Shown: in pieces, positions 50,603-60,434 of the stretch
How the letters are laid out: the number at the start of each line of letters is the position of its first letter
Numbering within the stretch: the first letter of the stretch is position 1
Assembly: GCA_963677825.2 (NCBI GenBank)
Contig: CAXXEF010000001.1
Location: 682,001-746,000 of the forward strand
Source of the DNA: Sporobacter sp963677825
Lineage (GTDB): Bacteria; Bacillota; Clostridia; Oscillospirales; Oscillospiraceae
DNA: 64,000 bases
Reading direction: 5' to 3'
The notes under the pieces: model-generated
Told to the model about the DNA's origin: nothing
Seen by the model: only the letters and a program-made list of their open reading frames with translations
The model's database searches: none
Position numbers and translations under genes: made by a program

Positions 50603-51781
50603 TTATTTGCCGGAGGCGCGGTCTGACCCGACAGCGCCGTGTTCGTTTAATATCCTAAACATCGTCAGGTACTTGCGTCCGCTGCGCGGCACCGACGTTT
50701 TGATCTCGTAATTGACGCCCCGGGCGGAAAACACGATCATCCCCGAGCCGATGACGCCCATCGCGTACAGCTTTTCGATGGGCACCATAAACGTACCAAG
50801 CTCCATCCGGTCTTTGTAGAGCTTCAGTGTACCTTCAGCGACCTTCGTCTCGCTGTGGTCGCTGTCGATACGCCACAGGCTCTGCCCGTCGTCGGTAAAC
50901 AGCGGCGCGTCGCCGATATCTCGTGCGTAGCCGCGTAAAAAGCTTTCCTGCCAGTCGTCCCAGTCGCGTACGGTGTCAAACGGGCGTTTATCCCCCTCAA
51001 AGAAGCCGTACCGGCCGTAGGTAGCCGTCAATCCGCAGTCGCAGAAGAACGTGTCTCCGGAACTGTGCATCGTGCAAACGCGCTTACAGTTGGGGCAGGT
51101 ATACAGCGCTTTTTCAAGCCCCTCGGCCAAATTTTTGCCGCGGAATACTATTTTTTGCTCGCGCTGTTGTTCAAACGCATCTTCGTAGATATCGCGGTTG
51201 ATGATCGTATTGATCTGCTCGCCCGACATCCGCGCAATTTCTTCCGGCGGATAGACGCCGACGACACTGCCGGTCATTTTACCGCGGCGAATTTGCTTAC
51301 TCCAGCGCGGACTCGACAGGTAGCCGCCGGACAGGCGGTATGTCACAAGCGTCGCTTTGGCCGCTTTGACAAGGCGTGCCGTCGTAGGGTGCAGGGCGCT
51401 TGAACGTCCGTTCCACGACCGGTCGCCCTCGGCGAACAGGGCGACGTTCGCACCGCGGCGCAGCGTGCGGATGATGGTCATTGCGGATACAGAATCGGTC
51501 GATCCCTTGATGCGCGCAATCGGTGCGACGAGCCAGCTGAGCAGTCGTGTAATGAAGCCCTTTCGGAACAGGTGCTCGCTAGCCACAAAGTACATTTGCC
51601 GGTTAAAGCTGCCCCCGACCATTAGCGGATCATAATTGGTCACATGGTTGGCAATGAGCAGAAACGGCCCCGGAATATCCTTCGGGGCGCGTTTAGCCGA
51701 ATAATTGAACTTAATCTTCAGCATTAGCATGACCGGATAGCGCAGTACTTTCCAGACAATAATGTGACGAATCCGTTTCAT
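50603..51781 (-). CDS. 1-acyl-glycerol-3-phosphate acyltransferase-like protein
   Basis: 392 residues. The PlsC-type acyltransferase motif is ANHVTNYDPLMVGG (NHxxxxD), with FAEGDRSWNGRS as the second block. An additional C-terminal region contains a zinc-ribbon-like CPNCKRVCTMHS..FFCDCG segment and a PH-like end. It likely transfers acyl chains to lysophosphatidate at the inner membrane; the extra C-terminal domain is unusual for basic PlsC. It starts at the ATG at 51781 after GCGAGG. Confidence 0.8.
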   Translation of the reverse strand: MKRIRHIIVWKVLRYPVMLMLKIKFNYSAKRAPKDIPGPFLLIANHVTNYDPLMVGGSFNRQMYFVASEHLFRKGFITRLLSWLVAPIARIKGSTDSVSAMTIIRTLRRGANVALFAEGDRSWNGRSSALHPTTARLVKAAKATLVTYRLSGGYLSSPRWSKQIRRGKMTGSVVGVYPPEEIARMSGEQINTIINRDIYEDAFEQQREQKIVFRGKNLAEGLEKALYTCPNCKRVCTMHSSGDTFFCDCGLTATYGRYGFFEGDKRPFDTVRDWDDWQESFLRGYARDIGDAPLFTDDGQSLWRIDSDHSETKVAEGTLKLYKDRMELGTFMVPIEKLYAMGVIGSGMIVFSARGVNYEIKTSVPRSGRKYLTMFRILNEHGAVGSDRASGK

Positions 51782-51993
51782 GTAACACCTCGCTTAACCA
51801 GCGGACTGCAATGGGCCAGACCCAAGGGCTTTAAAATAATCGGCCGCCGCAGCGGCCGTTATTACTCATTCTACTTTATGCCGCACGACGCAGTTTCAGG
51901 CGCGCGAATCAGCTGCTCGTATGGCCCAGCACAATTTAATCAAATTTTAATCCATTTGTACAGTGCAATTTTAAACAAACTAGATATTGCAAC

Positions 51994-52033
51994 AAAAAAA
52001 GCGGCGCCGTCAAAGGCGCCGCTTTTCTTTTTT
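51994..52033 (-). terminator. Intrinsic terminator after the ABC exporter pair
   Basis: GCGGCGCC / GGCGCCGC stem (52001-52022) with TTTTTTT on the minus strand. Confidence 0.88.
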
Positions 52034-52048
52034 GAATGAGTGACGCCC

Positions 52049-53869
52049 TCAGCCCGGCAAATGCTCCTCCGCCAGCTGCATTGCGCGGCAAAGTGACGCA
52101 TAGTGACCGTCAAGCGCAAGCAATTCGTCATGCGTACCGCGCTCGATAAGCTTGCCCTCGTCGACGACGAGGATCACGTCGGCGCGCCGGATCGTTGACA
52201 GGCGGTGCGCAATAATAAACGACGTGCGCCCCTTCAGGATATGCGAGATCGCGTTTTGTATCAGCTGCTCCGTCTCCGTGTCGATGCTGGACGTCGCCTC
52301 GTCGAGCACGAAGATCGGCGGGTCGGCTAAAATCGCACGCGCAAACGAAACGAGCTGCTTCTCCCCTGTTGACAGTCGTCCACCGCCCTCGCCGACTTCG
52401 GTTTGATATCCGTCGTCTAGCTTCTCAACGACGGTGTCGGCCGAAACAAGCCGCGCCGCAGCGATGACGTCGTCATCCGTCGCGTCCAGCCGCCCGTATC
52501 GGATATTGTCCATCACCGAGCCGGAAAAAAGGTGCGGATCCTGTAAAACGTAACCGAGCGACGAATGCAGCCACTGCTGGCTGCGCTCGCGGTAGTCGCG
52601 CCCGTCGATGAGCACACGGCCCGTCGTCGGCTCGTAGAAGCGACAAGCCAGGTTAACGATGGTCGACTTGCCTGCGCCCGTCTCGCCGACGATGGCGACG
52701 GTCGTACCGGCCGGCACGTGCAGATTGAAATGTTCAAGCACGTTCTCGTCGGCGCCGGAATAGCGGAATGTCACATCTTCAAAGGTGACGTCGCCGCGGA
52801 TCGATTCCCAGTTTTCGCGCTTGGGCTCAAAAGCATCGCCGTATTTTTCGATCACCTCGAGGGTGTCCTCGATCTCGAGCGGCGCATCCAGCAGCGCCGT
52901 CACGCGCTCGATGCCGACCTGCGCGGTGACCATCTCGGATAGCGTATGGGCGATCTGTGCAATCGGCTCGATAATGCCGACAGCATACGAGATAAACGCC
53001 GACAAGATGCCGTAATCGAGCAGCTGATCCATCACGAGCACACCGCCCGCGTACAGCACCGCGCCGACGGCGACCGAGCCGCAGAACATGATCAGCGGCA
53101 GCATTGTGGCCACAAGCATCGCGCTCTTGACGGACTGGCGGTACATATTCGACGTTTGGCCGCCGAAGTCGCGGATGTTCTGGTCTTCAATGACGAGCGT
53201 TTTAGACGCCTTGGCGCCGGCAATGCCCTCGTTAAACGCGCCGGTGATGAGCGAGTTGATCGAACGCACACGGCGGTTGACGGCTAAAATGCGTTTCTGG
53301 AAAAACCACACCACAAAGATAATGAGCGGTACAACAGCCAGCAATACAAGCGTAAGACGCGCATTAAGCGTAAACATGAACACAAACGCGCCGAGGATGT
53401 AGCACACGTTCCATACCGCATGCGAAAAGCCCCACGCGATCATACCGCTGATGCGGTCAACGTCGCTCATGATACGCGCGATCAAAAATCCGACCGATGT
53501 CTTCGAGAAAAACGACAGCGGCAGCTGCTGCAGATGCACAAAGCTCCGGCGCCGGATCATCCGCCCGAGGAACATCTCGATCGCGATCGACTGGCGCGCG
53601 AACAAGATGACGATCCCGCCGCCGAGTAAAATCAGCAGCAGAAATACAATTGTAAAAACAACTAGACCATTTGACGACGTCGGCGTGACAAAGTTATTGA
53701 CCGCATAGCTGATAAACAGCGGATACGACGCCTCAATAATGGCTGACACGAGCAAGAACACCAGCACCAAAACGAGGTTCTTTTTAATATTTTTTAAAAA
53801 AGGAAACAGGCGCTTCCATATATTATAGCTCAGCTTGACGCTCTGTTGTTGTTCCAGCGTTTCGTGCAT
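52049..53869 (-). CDS. ABC exporter half-transporter (canonical catalytic site)
   Basis: 606 residues: six-helix transmembrane domain (about 1-320) and C-terminal nucleotide-binding domain. Walker A GETGAGKST, signature RLSTGEKQLVSFARAILA, Walker B IFVLDEATSSIDTETE with the catalytic Glu. It lies 23 bases after its partner at 53893, and together they resemble heterodimeric exporters such as BmrCD or TM287/288. Substrate may be drugs, lipids or peptides; not deducible. Confidence 0.9.
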   Translation of the reverse strand: MHETLEQQQSVKLSYNIWKRLFPFLKNIKKNLVLVLVFLLVSAIIEASYPLFISYAVNNFVTPTSSNGLVVFTIVFLLLILLGGGIVILFARQSIAIEMFLGRMIRRRSFVHLQQLPLSFFSKTSVGFLIARIMSDVDRISGMIAWGFSHAVWNVCYILGAFVFMFTLNARLTLVLLAVVPLIIFVVWFFQKRILAVNRRVRSINSLITGAFNEGIAGAKASKTLVIEDQNIRDFGGQTSNMYRQSVKSAMLVATMLPLIMFCGSVAVGAVLYAGGVLVMDQLLDYGILSAFISYAVGIIEPIAQIAHTLSEMVTAQVGIERVTALLDAPLEIEDTLEVIEKYGDAFEPKRENWESIRGDVTFEDVTFRYSGADENVLEHFNLHVPAGTTVAIVGETGAGKSTIVNLACRFYEPTTGRVLIDGRDYRERSQQWLHSSLGYVLQDPHLFSGSVMDNIRYGRLDATDDDVIAAARLVSADTVVEKLDDGYQTEVGEGGGRLSTGEKQLVSFARAILADPPIFVLDEATSSIDTETEQLIQNAISHILKGRTSFIIAHRLSTIRRADVILVVDEGKLIERGTHDELLALDGHYASLCRAMQLAEEHLPG

Positions 53870-53892
53870 GTTCCATCACATCCTTTATGCGG

Positions 53893-55686
53893 TCAGACGC
53901 CGCTCTGGAGATCGTAAACTCTTTTGTATATGCCGTTTAGGCGCATCAGCTCGTCATGCGTGCCGAGTTCGGCGATTTTACCGTCGTCCAGTATCATGAT
54001 CTGATCGGCCTGCATGAGCGTCGAGATGCGGTGTGAGATCAGCACGACCGTCGCACCACCGGTGTTTTCCCGCAGCGCTTCGCGGATCTTTTCGTCGGTC
54101 TGCATGTCGAGGCTCGACATTGAGTCGTCAAAAACCATGATCGGCGCGCCGATCATCAGCGTGCGCGCAATCGCCACGCGTTGCTTCTGCCCGCCCGACA
54201 GCGTCACGCCGCGCTCGCCGACGATTGTGTCGTATCCTTTTGAAAAGCCCATGATGCTCTCGTCCACGGCGGCAATACCAGCGCTTTGACGCACGCGTGA
54301 CAAATCGTTCGTGTTCGCGGCGATATCGATGTTATCGCTGATCGACCGCGAAAACAAAAACGGCTCCTGCAGCACAAGCCCGACGCCGCGGCGCAGATGC
54401 TGGCGGTTGATCTTGCGGATGTCGACGCCGCCGATCGTGATGGCGCCGCCGTCCGGCGGCAGATCGTACAGGCGGTTGAGCAAATACGTCACCGTCGACT
54501 TGCCCGAGCCGGTCGTACCGAGAATACCGAACGTTGTCCCGCGCTTGATGGTAAAGGATAAATCGCGCAGCACAGGCAGATCCCCGTACGCAAAGCTAAC
54601 GTGCTCGAAAACAATGTCACGGTCGAGCGGCGGCGTCAGTGCGTCCGGCTCGGCCGGCTCGGCCGGTGCGTCGAGGATCTCCTTGATGCGCCGCAGCGAC
54701 ACGCCGGTCTTGCTCATTTCGGACAGGATGCGCCCGAGCTGGCGGATCGGCCACATCATCGTAACGGTATAACTGATAAACACAAGGAATTCGCCCAGTG
54801 TGATCGCGCCGTTAACGGTAAGCGCCGAGCCAATCGTAATCATCAGCAGCAGCTCGCCGGCCGACACGATATCGCCAACGCCCCAGAAAATGCCGAGCGT
54901 TTTACCAAGCGAGAGCCATTTGCCGACGAACACGTCGTTTTTCTCGTCAAAGCGCTCTGTCTCGTACTGTTCGCGCCCGAACGCGCGCACGACGCGCACG
55001 CCCGTCAGGTTTTCCTGTATATGCACAAGCAGTTCGCCTTCAGCCTCGTCGGCCTCTTCAAACTTACTGGCGATCCGCTTAAAAAAGCCCATCGAATACC
55101 CGATGATCAGCGGCACAAATACCAGCGCAATGATCGCCAGCGTGGTGTTCATCGAGAACATGAATACCAGCGCGAGCGACACCAGTATCAGCGTGCGGAT
55201 GACCTCCACAAGCTGCTGCGATAAAAAGCGCTGCGCCGTGTCCACGTCGTACGTGCACCGCTGGATAATGTCGCCCGTCTGATTGCGCACGTACCAGCTG
55301 AACGGCAGGTGCTGGATATGACTGAAGAGCGCGTTGCGCAGGTTCTGGATAAAGCGCTCTGTCCCCATCGCCGTGCGCGAGCGTGAAAAATAGTTGAATA
55401 CACCGGCCAGCACCGTGCTGAGTACGACGGCAAGCGCACACAGGATGAAATTGTCACGGAAATAATCGCGTCCGCCGGCCTGTTCATACAATCCGGACAA
55501 AAATGCGGGCAATTCGGCCGTCTTGTCGCCGATGACGGAGTCAACGGTGAAGCGCACAACCTGCGGCATGAGGAATGTGAATAAAATGGTCAGGCCTGCT
55601 GCTAAAACCGCCAGGAAAAAATACCGCTTTGAGCCTTTGGCAAAACCGGCGACCATACGGAATAATTCAGCTTTTTTCTTTTTCAT
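53893..55686 (-). CDS. ABC exporter half-transporter (degenerate catalytic site)
   Basis: 597 residues, same architecture as its downstream partner. Walker A GTTGSGKST and signature TLSGGQKQRVAIARTLM are intact, but Walker B is IMVFDDSMSSLDMQTD: the catalytic Glu is replaced by Asp. This is the typical non-canonical half of a heterodimeric type IV exporter. The upstream 330 bases have only a weak minus-strand promoter (TTGATT-17-CAAACT). Confidence 0.9.
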   Translation of the reverse strand: MKKKKAELFRMVAGFAKGSKRYFFLAVLAAGLTILFTFLMPQVVRFTVDSVIGDKTAELPAFLSGLYEQAGGRDYFRDNFILCALAVVLSTVLAGVFNYFSRSRTAMGTERFIQNLRNALFSHIQHLPFSWYVRNQTGDIIQRCTYDVDTAQRFLSQQLVEVIRTLILVSLALVFMFSMNTTLAIIALVFVPLIIGYSMGFFKRIASKFEEADEAEGELLVHIQENLTGVRVVRAFGREQYETERFDEKNDVFVGKWLSLGKTLGIFWGVGDIVSAGELLLMITIGSALTVNGAITLGEFLVFISYTVTMMWPIRQLGRILSEMSKTGVSLRRIKEILDAPAEPAEPDALTPPLDRDIVFEHVSFAYGDLPVLRDLSFTIKRGTTFGILGTTGSGKSTVTYLLNRLYDLPPDGGAITIGGVDIRKINRQHLRRGVGLVLQEPFLFSRSISDNIDIAANTNDLSRVRQSAGIAAVDESIMGFSKGYDTIVGERGVTLSGGQKQRVAIARTLMIGAPIMVFDDSMSSLDMQTDEKIREALRENTGGATVVLISHRISTLMQADQIMILDDGKIAELGTHDELMRLNGIYKRVYDLQSGV

Positions 55687-56019
55687 ACTATCACCGGCCT
55701 TTCAGGGCTGCTAGCGCACTCAAGCGCGCGTACCGCCAGTTTGCCATATACCGGCAGAAAAATCAAGGTGCGATGACGCACCGTAACCATATTGTCACAC
55801 CACCGTAATCGTCCGTTCATGTTCAGCGGCAGGACTCTGCTGGCGATCGTCCTGAGTCATCTATATTGCTTAAAACTGCAACTCGGCTATTTTCATGATT
55901 CATATGGCTTTAATATCATTAAACTATCCTTAAATCGCACCAGATAGCCTTGTGCTGGCAGCCCATGATTTGGTATAATTCAATTTATGTGAAATTCGAT
56001 AGTTAAGCGAGGAGCAACG
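55687..56019. promoter_or_regulatory. Divergent intergenic region with P-type ATPase promoter
   Basis: For the plus strand: -35 TTGTGC (55950-55955), 18-base spacer, extended -10 TGGTATAAT (55971-55979). A small hairpin GGTGCG-ATGA-CGCACC lies near 55772. No further gene is seen in these 333 bases. Confidence 0.55.
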
Positions 56020-58431
56020 GTGGGAAACTGGAAAAGGACGGAGCCCATAAAACTAAATAAGGTTCTGCCCCGCATCGAGGCGCATGCCGACATCGGCCTG
56101 TCCGTGTTTGAGGCGCGTGAGCGCTTTGAAAACGGCTACGCCAACACGCCGCCTGAATCGCCTGAAAAAACGGTCGGTCAGATATTCAAGGACAATATCC
56201 TGACCTACTTCAACATGATCTTTTTTATTCTGGCGTTTTTGATCATTTTGGTCGAGTCGTACAGAAATCTGACCTTCATGGGCGTCATCGTCTCCAACTC
56301 CGCGATCGGTATCATTCAGGAACTGCGCGCCAAGCGGACGCTCTCCAAGCTCAAATTCGTCGCCGAACCGCATGCCGTTGTCATCCGGGACGGCCAGAAG
56401 CAAACAATCCCAGCTGATGAAGCCGTGCTGGACGATATTGCCATCTTCTCCCCCGGCAACCAGATCTACGCCGACGCCGTCGTCATAACAGGTGAATGCC
56501 GCGTCAACGAGGCTCTTGTAACGGGCGAGTCGGACGAGATCGTGAAATCGGCAGGCAGCGCCCTGCTGTCCGGCAGCTTCGTCGTATCCGGCGAGTGCTG
56601 CGCCCGGCTCGACAAAGTCGGCAGCGAGTCGTTTGTATCCAAGCTGACGGTCGAAGCTAAAAAGCATACGAAAAAGCGCCGCTCGGAGATGATGCGCTCC
56701 CTGACCCGGCTCGTACAAATCATCGGCTTCATCGTCATCCCGTTCGGCACTATTTTGTATCTGCAGCAGATCGGCCCGCTCGGCCGCTCCGTAACAGACG
56801 GTGTCGTATCCACAGTCGCCGCGATCATCGGGATGATCCCGGAGGGGCTGTACCTGCTTGTGTCCGTCGCGCTGACCGTCAGTGTTATCCGTCTCGCGCA
56901 AAAGAAAACACTCGTGCATGATCTCGGATGCATCGAAACGCTCGCACGTGTCGACGTGCTCTGCGTCGACAAGACCGGCACGATCACCGAGCCGACGATG
57001 ACCGTCACCGGCTTTGAAACATTGCATCCCGACGAGTACGACGCACAGACGGTCGGCTCAATTTTATCCGACTACGCCGCCGCCATGGGCCCAGATAACG
57101 AGACGATGGCCGCGCTCCAAAAATCCTTTACGGACGCACCGAGCCGCCGCGCCGTGCAGCTGCTCCCCTTTTCCTCGGCAGTAAAGTACGGCGGCGTCAC
57201 GTTTTCCTTTGACGGTACGTTCCTGCTCGGCGCACCGGAGCGCATTTTAGGCGACGGCTATGCCGCGTATCAGCCTCAGATCGAGCGCTACAGCGCCGAG
57301 GGCGCGCGCGTACTGCTGCTGGCGCGCTATGGCGGCACGCTCGCCGACAAGGCGCTTACCGGCGCCGTACGCCCCGTTGCCCTTATCACGCTCGCCAACG
57401 GCATCCGGCCCGAAGCCCCTGCAACGTTCGCGTACTTCAAAAAACAAGGCGTGACGATCAAGGTCATTTCCGGTGACAATCCGCTCACCGTCTCACGCGT
57501 GGCGCTCGACGCCGGTATCGACAACGCCGATAAATACGTCGACGCGACCACGCTGACAACCGAGCGCAAACTTAAAGCCGCCGTGAAAGAGTATACCGTC
57601 TTCGGGCGCGTGACGCCCGACCAGAAGCGCAAGCTCATCCGTGCACTCAAGGAGTCCGGACACACCGTCGCCATGACTGGTGACGGCGTCAATGACGTTC
57701 TGGCGTTGAAAGACGCCGACTGCTCGATCGCCATGGCGTCCGGCAGTGAGGTCGCCTGTCAAGTTTCGCAGCTGGTACTTATGAACTCCGACTTTTCCGC
57801 GATGCCGTCTGTCGTCGGTGAAGGCCGGCGTGTTATCAACAACATCGAGCGCTCGGCGTCGCTGTTTCTTGTTAAAAACATCTTCTCATTCGCGCTGACA
57901 CTTACAGCGCTTGTTTTCGCGCTGTCATATCCAATCACACCTGCGCAGCTGACGCTATTTAACATTACAATGATTGGCATTCCGTCGTTCATCCTCGCGC
58001 TTGAACCGAACACCAACCGCGTGCGCGGCCGATTTTTACGCAACGTGCTGGTGCGCGCGTTGCCGGCCGGTCTGACCGATTTCCTGGCGATGCTCGGGGT
58101 GATCCTCGCTTCGGCGCATTTCGGTGTCTCATCCGGGGAGATGTCCACGATGGCAACGATCATCATTGCGTTCATCGGCCTGATGATGCTGTATCGGATC
58201 AGCCGCCCGCTCAACACGCTGCGGACCGGTCTGATTGTCACAATGCTCGCTTTATTTGTCATCGGCGCGTTACTGCTGCCGGATCTGTTTTATCTCTCAC
58301 CGCTATCCATGCCCGCTATATGGATTACGCTTGTAGCGGCAGCCGTTTCGGTACCGCTGATGACGGCGTTTTCCTTCATCGTCCGTCTGCTTGACCCAAA
58401 TCAGCTCAGCGCTACCCGCAAGCGGCGCTGA
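56020..58431 (+). CDS. CtpE-like cation-translocating P-type ATPase
   Basis: 803 residues. Phosphorylation motif CVDKTGTITEP, actuator TGES (in ALVTGESDEI), hinge TGDGVNDVLALKDAD, and the membrane motif GMIPEGLYLLVSVALTVS in M4. PEGL with this spacing is like CtpE-type calcium ATPases rather than heavy-metal CPx pumps (no CPC). It probably moves Ca2+ or another divalent cation across the membrane. The GTG at 56020 follows GCGAGGAG. Ion preference is an inference. Confidence 0.85.
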   Translation: MGNWKRTEPIKLNKVLPRIEAHADIGLSVFEARERFENGYANTPPESPEKTVGQIFKDNILTYFNMIFFILAFLIILVESYRNLTFMGVIVSNSAIGIIQELRAKRTLSKLKFVAEPHAVVIRDGQKQTIPADEAVLDDIAIFSPGNQIYADAVVITGECRVNEALVTGESDEIVKSAGSALLSGSFVVSGECCARLDKVGSESFVSKLTVEAKKHTKKRRSEMMRSLTRLVQIIGFIVIPFGTILYLQQIGPLGRSVTDGVVSTVAAIIGMIPEGLYLLVSVALTVSVIRLAQKKTLVHDLGCIETLARVDVLCVDKTGTITEPTMTVTGFETLHPDEYDAQTVGSILSDYAAAMGPDNETMAALQKSFTDAPSRRAVQLLPFSSAVKYGGVTFSFDGTFLLGAPERILGDGYAAYQPQIERYSAEGARVLLLARYGGTLADKALTGAVRPVALITLANGIRPEAPATFAYFKKQGVTIKVISGDNPLTVSRVALDAGIDNADKYVDATTLTTERKLKAAVKEYTVFGRVTPDQKRKLIRALKESGHTVAMTGDGVNDVLALKDADCSIAMASGSEVACQVSQLVLMNSDFSAMPSVVGEGRRVINNIERSASLFLVKNIFSFALTLTALVFALSYPITPAQLTLFNITMIGIPSFILALEPNTNRVRGRFLRNVLVRALPAGLTDFLAMLGVILASAHFGVSSGEMSTMATIIIAFIGLMMLYRISRPLNTLRTGLIVTMLALFVIGALLLPDLFYLSPLSMPAIWITLVAAAVSVPLMTAFSFIVRLLDPNQLSATRKRR

Positions 58432-58534
58432 CCCCTTGTTGGGGAGCACTTTTCCCAATTGATCCAGGCATCTTGCGTTCGGGTCAATTGTATGGTACTG
58501 TTAAGAAACTACTGATCAAAAGGATGAACCGCTC

Positions 58535-58936
58535 ATGTTTTTCGGAAACAATAAACAGCGCACGCCGAAGCAAATGGCCGATCGTGCTCAGATGGGCATG
58601 TTTGCGCGTATTGCCGGCGCCGGCTACCTCGTTTATATTATCATCAAGCTTCTTGGCGACCAGGCACAACAATCGCCCGATTCGCCGGGGGTAAAGATCG
58701 TCACGGTCGTGCTCATTGTTCTGTCCGTCGGGGTTATTGGCCTAACATTGTTCGATCTTTACAGAGGCTTTAAAACAGGCCGCTTCAAAGCAGAAACGTA
58801 TGAAGACGCTGTACCGGCCGACGTCGTGTCTGAGATTGAAGAAGCTTCCTCCGAGGATGACGGCGAGGACGTCGGCGATGCGGAGACGGAAGACGGCGAC
58901 ACAGACGACGATACGTCAGACGACACAAAAGACTAA
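58535..58936 (+). CDS. Small membrane protein with long acidic tail
   Basis: 133 residues, unknown. Two membrane helices (FARIAGAGYLVYIIIKLLG near 23-41; VTVVLIVLSVGVIGLTLFDL near 56-75) and a C-terminal third that is almost entirely Asp/Glu/Ser/Thr. It lies 100 bases after the P-type ATPase in the same direction and may be co-transcribed. The ATG at 58535 follows AAAGGATG. The acidic tail could bind cations, consistent with the neighbour, but this is speculation. Confidence 0.6.
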   Translation: MFFGNNKQRTPKQMADRAQMGMFARIAGAGYLVYIIIKLLGDQAQQSPDSPGVKIVTVVLIVLSVGVIGLTLFDLYRGFKTGRFKAETYEDAVPADVVSEIEEASSEDDGEDVGDAETEDGDTDDDTSDDTKD

Positions 58937-58953
58937 CTTAGCTGTCTGTTACA

Positions 58954-58983
58954 AAAAAGCCTGCCCTGACGGGCAGGCTTTTT
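58954..58983 (+). terminator. Intrinsic terminator
   Basis: AAAAAGCCTGCCC - TGAC - GGGCAGGCTTTTT following the acidic membrane-protein gene. Confidence 0.9.
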
Positions 58984-59050
58984 ATGGCTTGATTTCAGCT
59001 TATGTGGTACGATATTGGCATTAATATTCCAGAAAGGCAGGCGGGATTAC

Positions 59051-60412
59051 GTGGCGGATTTAAGTAAAAACACACTGCATACCGTAACGATCGACAGCTA
59101 CACGTCGGATGGCGACGGTGTGGCACGTGTCGACGGCCGCGTTTTGTTTGTACGGGGCGCACTGCTCGGCGAGTGTTGCGTCGTCCGTGTCTTGAAAGAC
59201 GCAGGCAAAGTCGTCTATGCGAAAATTGAGACGATGGAGCAGCTGTCATCGGCACGTGTCTCTCCCTCGTGCCCGAATTTCGGTAAATGCGGCGGCTGTG
59301 ACCTGCTGCACATGGATTATGATGAGGAGCTGCGTTTTAAGCGCCTGCGCGTCGAGGACGCGTTTCGGCGCATTGCCGGGCTCGATGTGCCGCTGAGCGG
59401 TATTGTCGGCGCCGAGTCGTGCGAGGGATACCGTAACAAGGCCATCTACGCCGTCGGCACAGACGGCAGCCGCGCCGTCACCGGCTTTTACCGCGCGCGC
59501 AGCCACGACATCGTCCCGACCGAGCGCTGCCTTATACAGGCGGACGTATCCGACCGTGCGCCCGCCGCCGTTCGGCGCTGGATGGATCAATACAACGTCA
59601 GCGCCTACAACGAAGCAACGCGCACCGGCGCGATCCGCCATATCTTCTGCCGCTACGCCTTCGCGACCGATAAGGCGCAGGTAACGATCGTCTCCAATGA
59701 GTCTTCTCTACCGCACACCGATCGGCTCGTTGACGCAATACGCGCGGCGTGTCCGGAAACGGCCGGCATTATTCTTAATGTCAATAAGACGCACGGCAAC
59801 ACCGTGCTTGCCGGTTCATTCAAGACGCTCTGGGGCGATGACGTCATTACAGATACGCTGTGCGGCCTGACCTTTAAGCTCTCGCCCCGCTCGTTTTATC
59901 AGATCAACCGCACGCAGGCTGAAAAGCTCTACGCCAAAGCGCTGGAATACGCCGAGCTGTCCGGCAAAGAAACGGTGCTGGACCTGTACTGCGGCACCGG
60001 CACCATCACACTCGTTATGGCAAGCAGCGCCGCCCGTGCGATCGGCGCTGAGATCGTCGAGGCTGCCATCGACAATGCCCGTGAAAATGCCGCGCTTAAC
60101 AGCATCGACAACGCCGAATTTATCTGCGCCGACGCCGGTGCGGCCTCCGCCGACTTACGCACACGCGGGATTGAGCCCGACGTGGTCGTCGTCGACCCGC
60201 CGCGCAAAGGCCTCGCCCCGGACGTGATCGAGACGATCGCGGACTTGTCCCCTGCCCGTGTCGTTTACGTCTCGTGCGATCCGGCAACGCTCGCACGCGA
60301 TCTCAAGTCGTTCAATGCGCTGGGCTACAAGGCCGTCGAAGCCACGGCATTCGATATGTTCCCGCGCTGCGCACACGTGGAAACTGTCGTATTGATGTCA
60401 AGGGTGAAGTAA
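59051..60412 (+). CDS. rlmD: 23S rRNA (uracil-C5)-methyltransferase RlmD-type
   Basis: Methylates a uridine of 23S rRNA (U1939 family). 453 residues from GTG at 59051, which follows GGCGGG; an upstream in-frame start lacks a ribosome site. TRAM domain at residues 1-60, iron-sulfur Cys set CPNFGKCGGCDLL, SAM motif VLDLYCGTGTITLVM, catalytic YVSCDPATLARDL, and end HVETVVLMSRVK. The 3' end is the boundary of a low-GC accessory region and is duplicated at 63129. RlmD, RlmCD and related enzymes cannot be distinguished by sequence alone. Confidence 0.92.
   Translation: MADLSKNTLHTVTIDSYTSDGDGVARVDGRVLFVRGALLGECCVVRVLKDAGKVVYAKIETMEQLSSARVSPSCPNFGKCGGCDLLHMDYDEELRFKRLRVEDAFRRIAGLDVPLSGIVGAESCEGYRNKAIYAVGTDGSRAVTGFYRARSHDIVPTERCLIQADVSDRAPAAVRRWMDQYNVSAYNEATRTGAIRHIFCRYAFATDKAQVTIVSNESSLPHTDRLVDAIRAACPETAGIILNVNKTHGNTVLAGSFKTLWGDDVITDTLCGLTFKLSPRSFYQINRTQAEKLYAKALEYAELSGKETVLDLYCGTGTITLVMASSAARAIGAEIVEAAIDNARENAALNSIDNAEFICADAGAASADLRTRGIEPDVVVVDPPRKGLAPDVIETIADLSPARVVYVSCDPATLARDLKSFNALGYKAVEATAFDMFPRCAHVETVVLMSRVK
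60372..60409 (+). repeat. rlmD 3' end, candidate attachment site (left copy)
   Basis: Last codons of rlmD (HVETVVLMSRVK). Shared with 63129-63166: CACACGTGGA then, after three scattered differences, the 17-base exact block GTATTGATGTCAAGGGT (60389-60405). Confidence 0.7.
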
Positions 60413-60434
60413 ACTTGTATAAGGAGAACATTAT

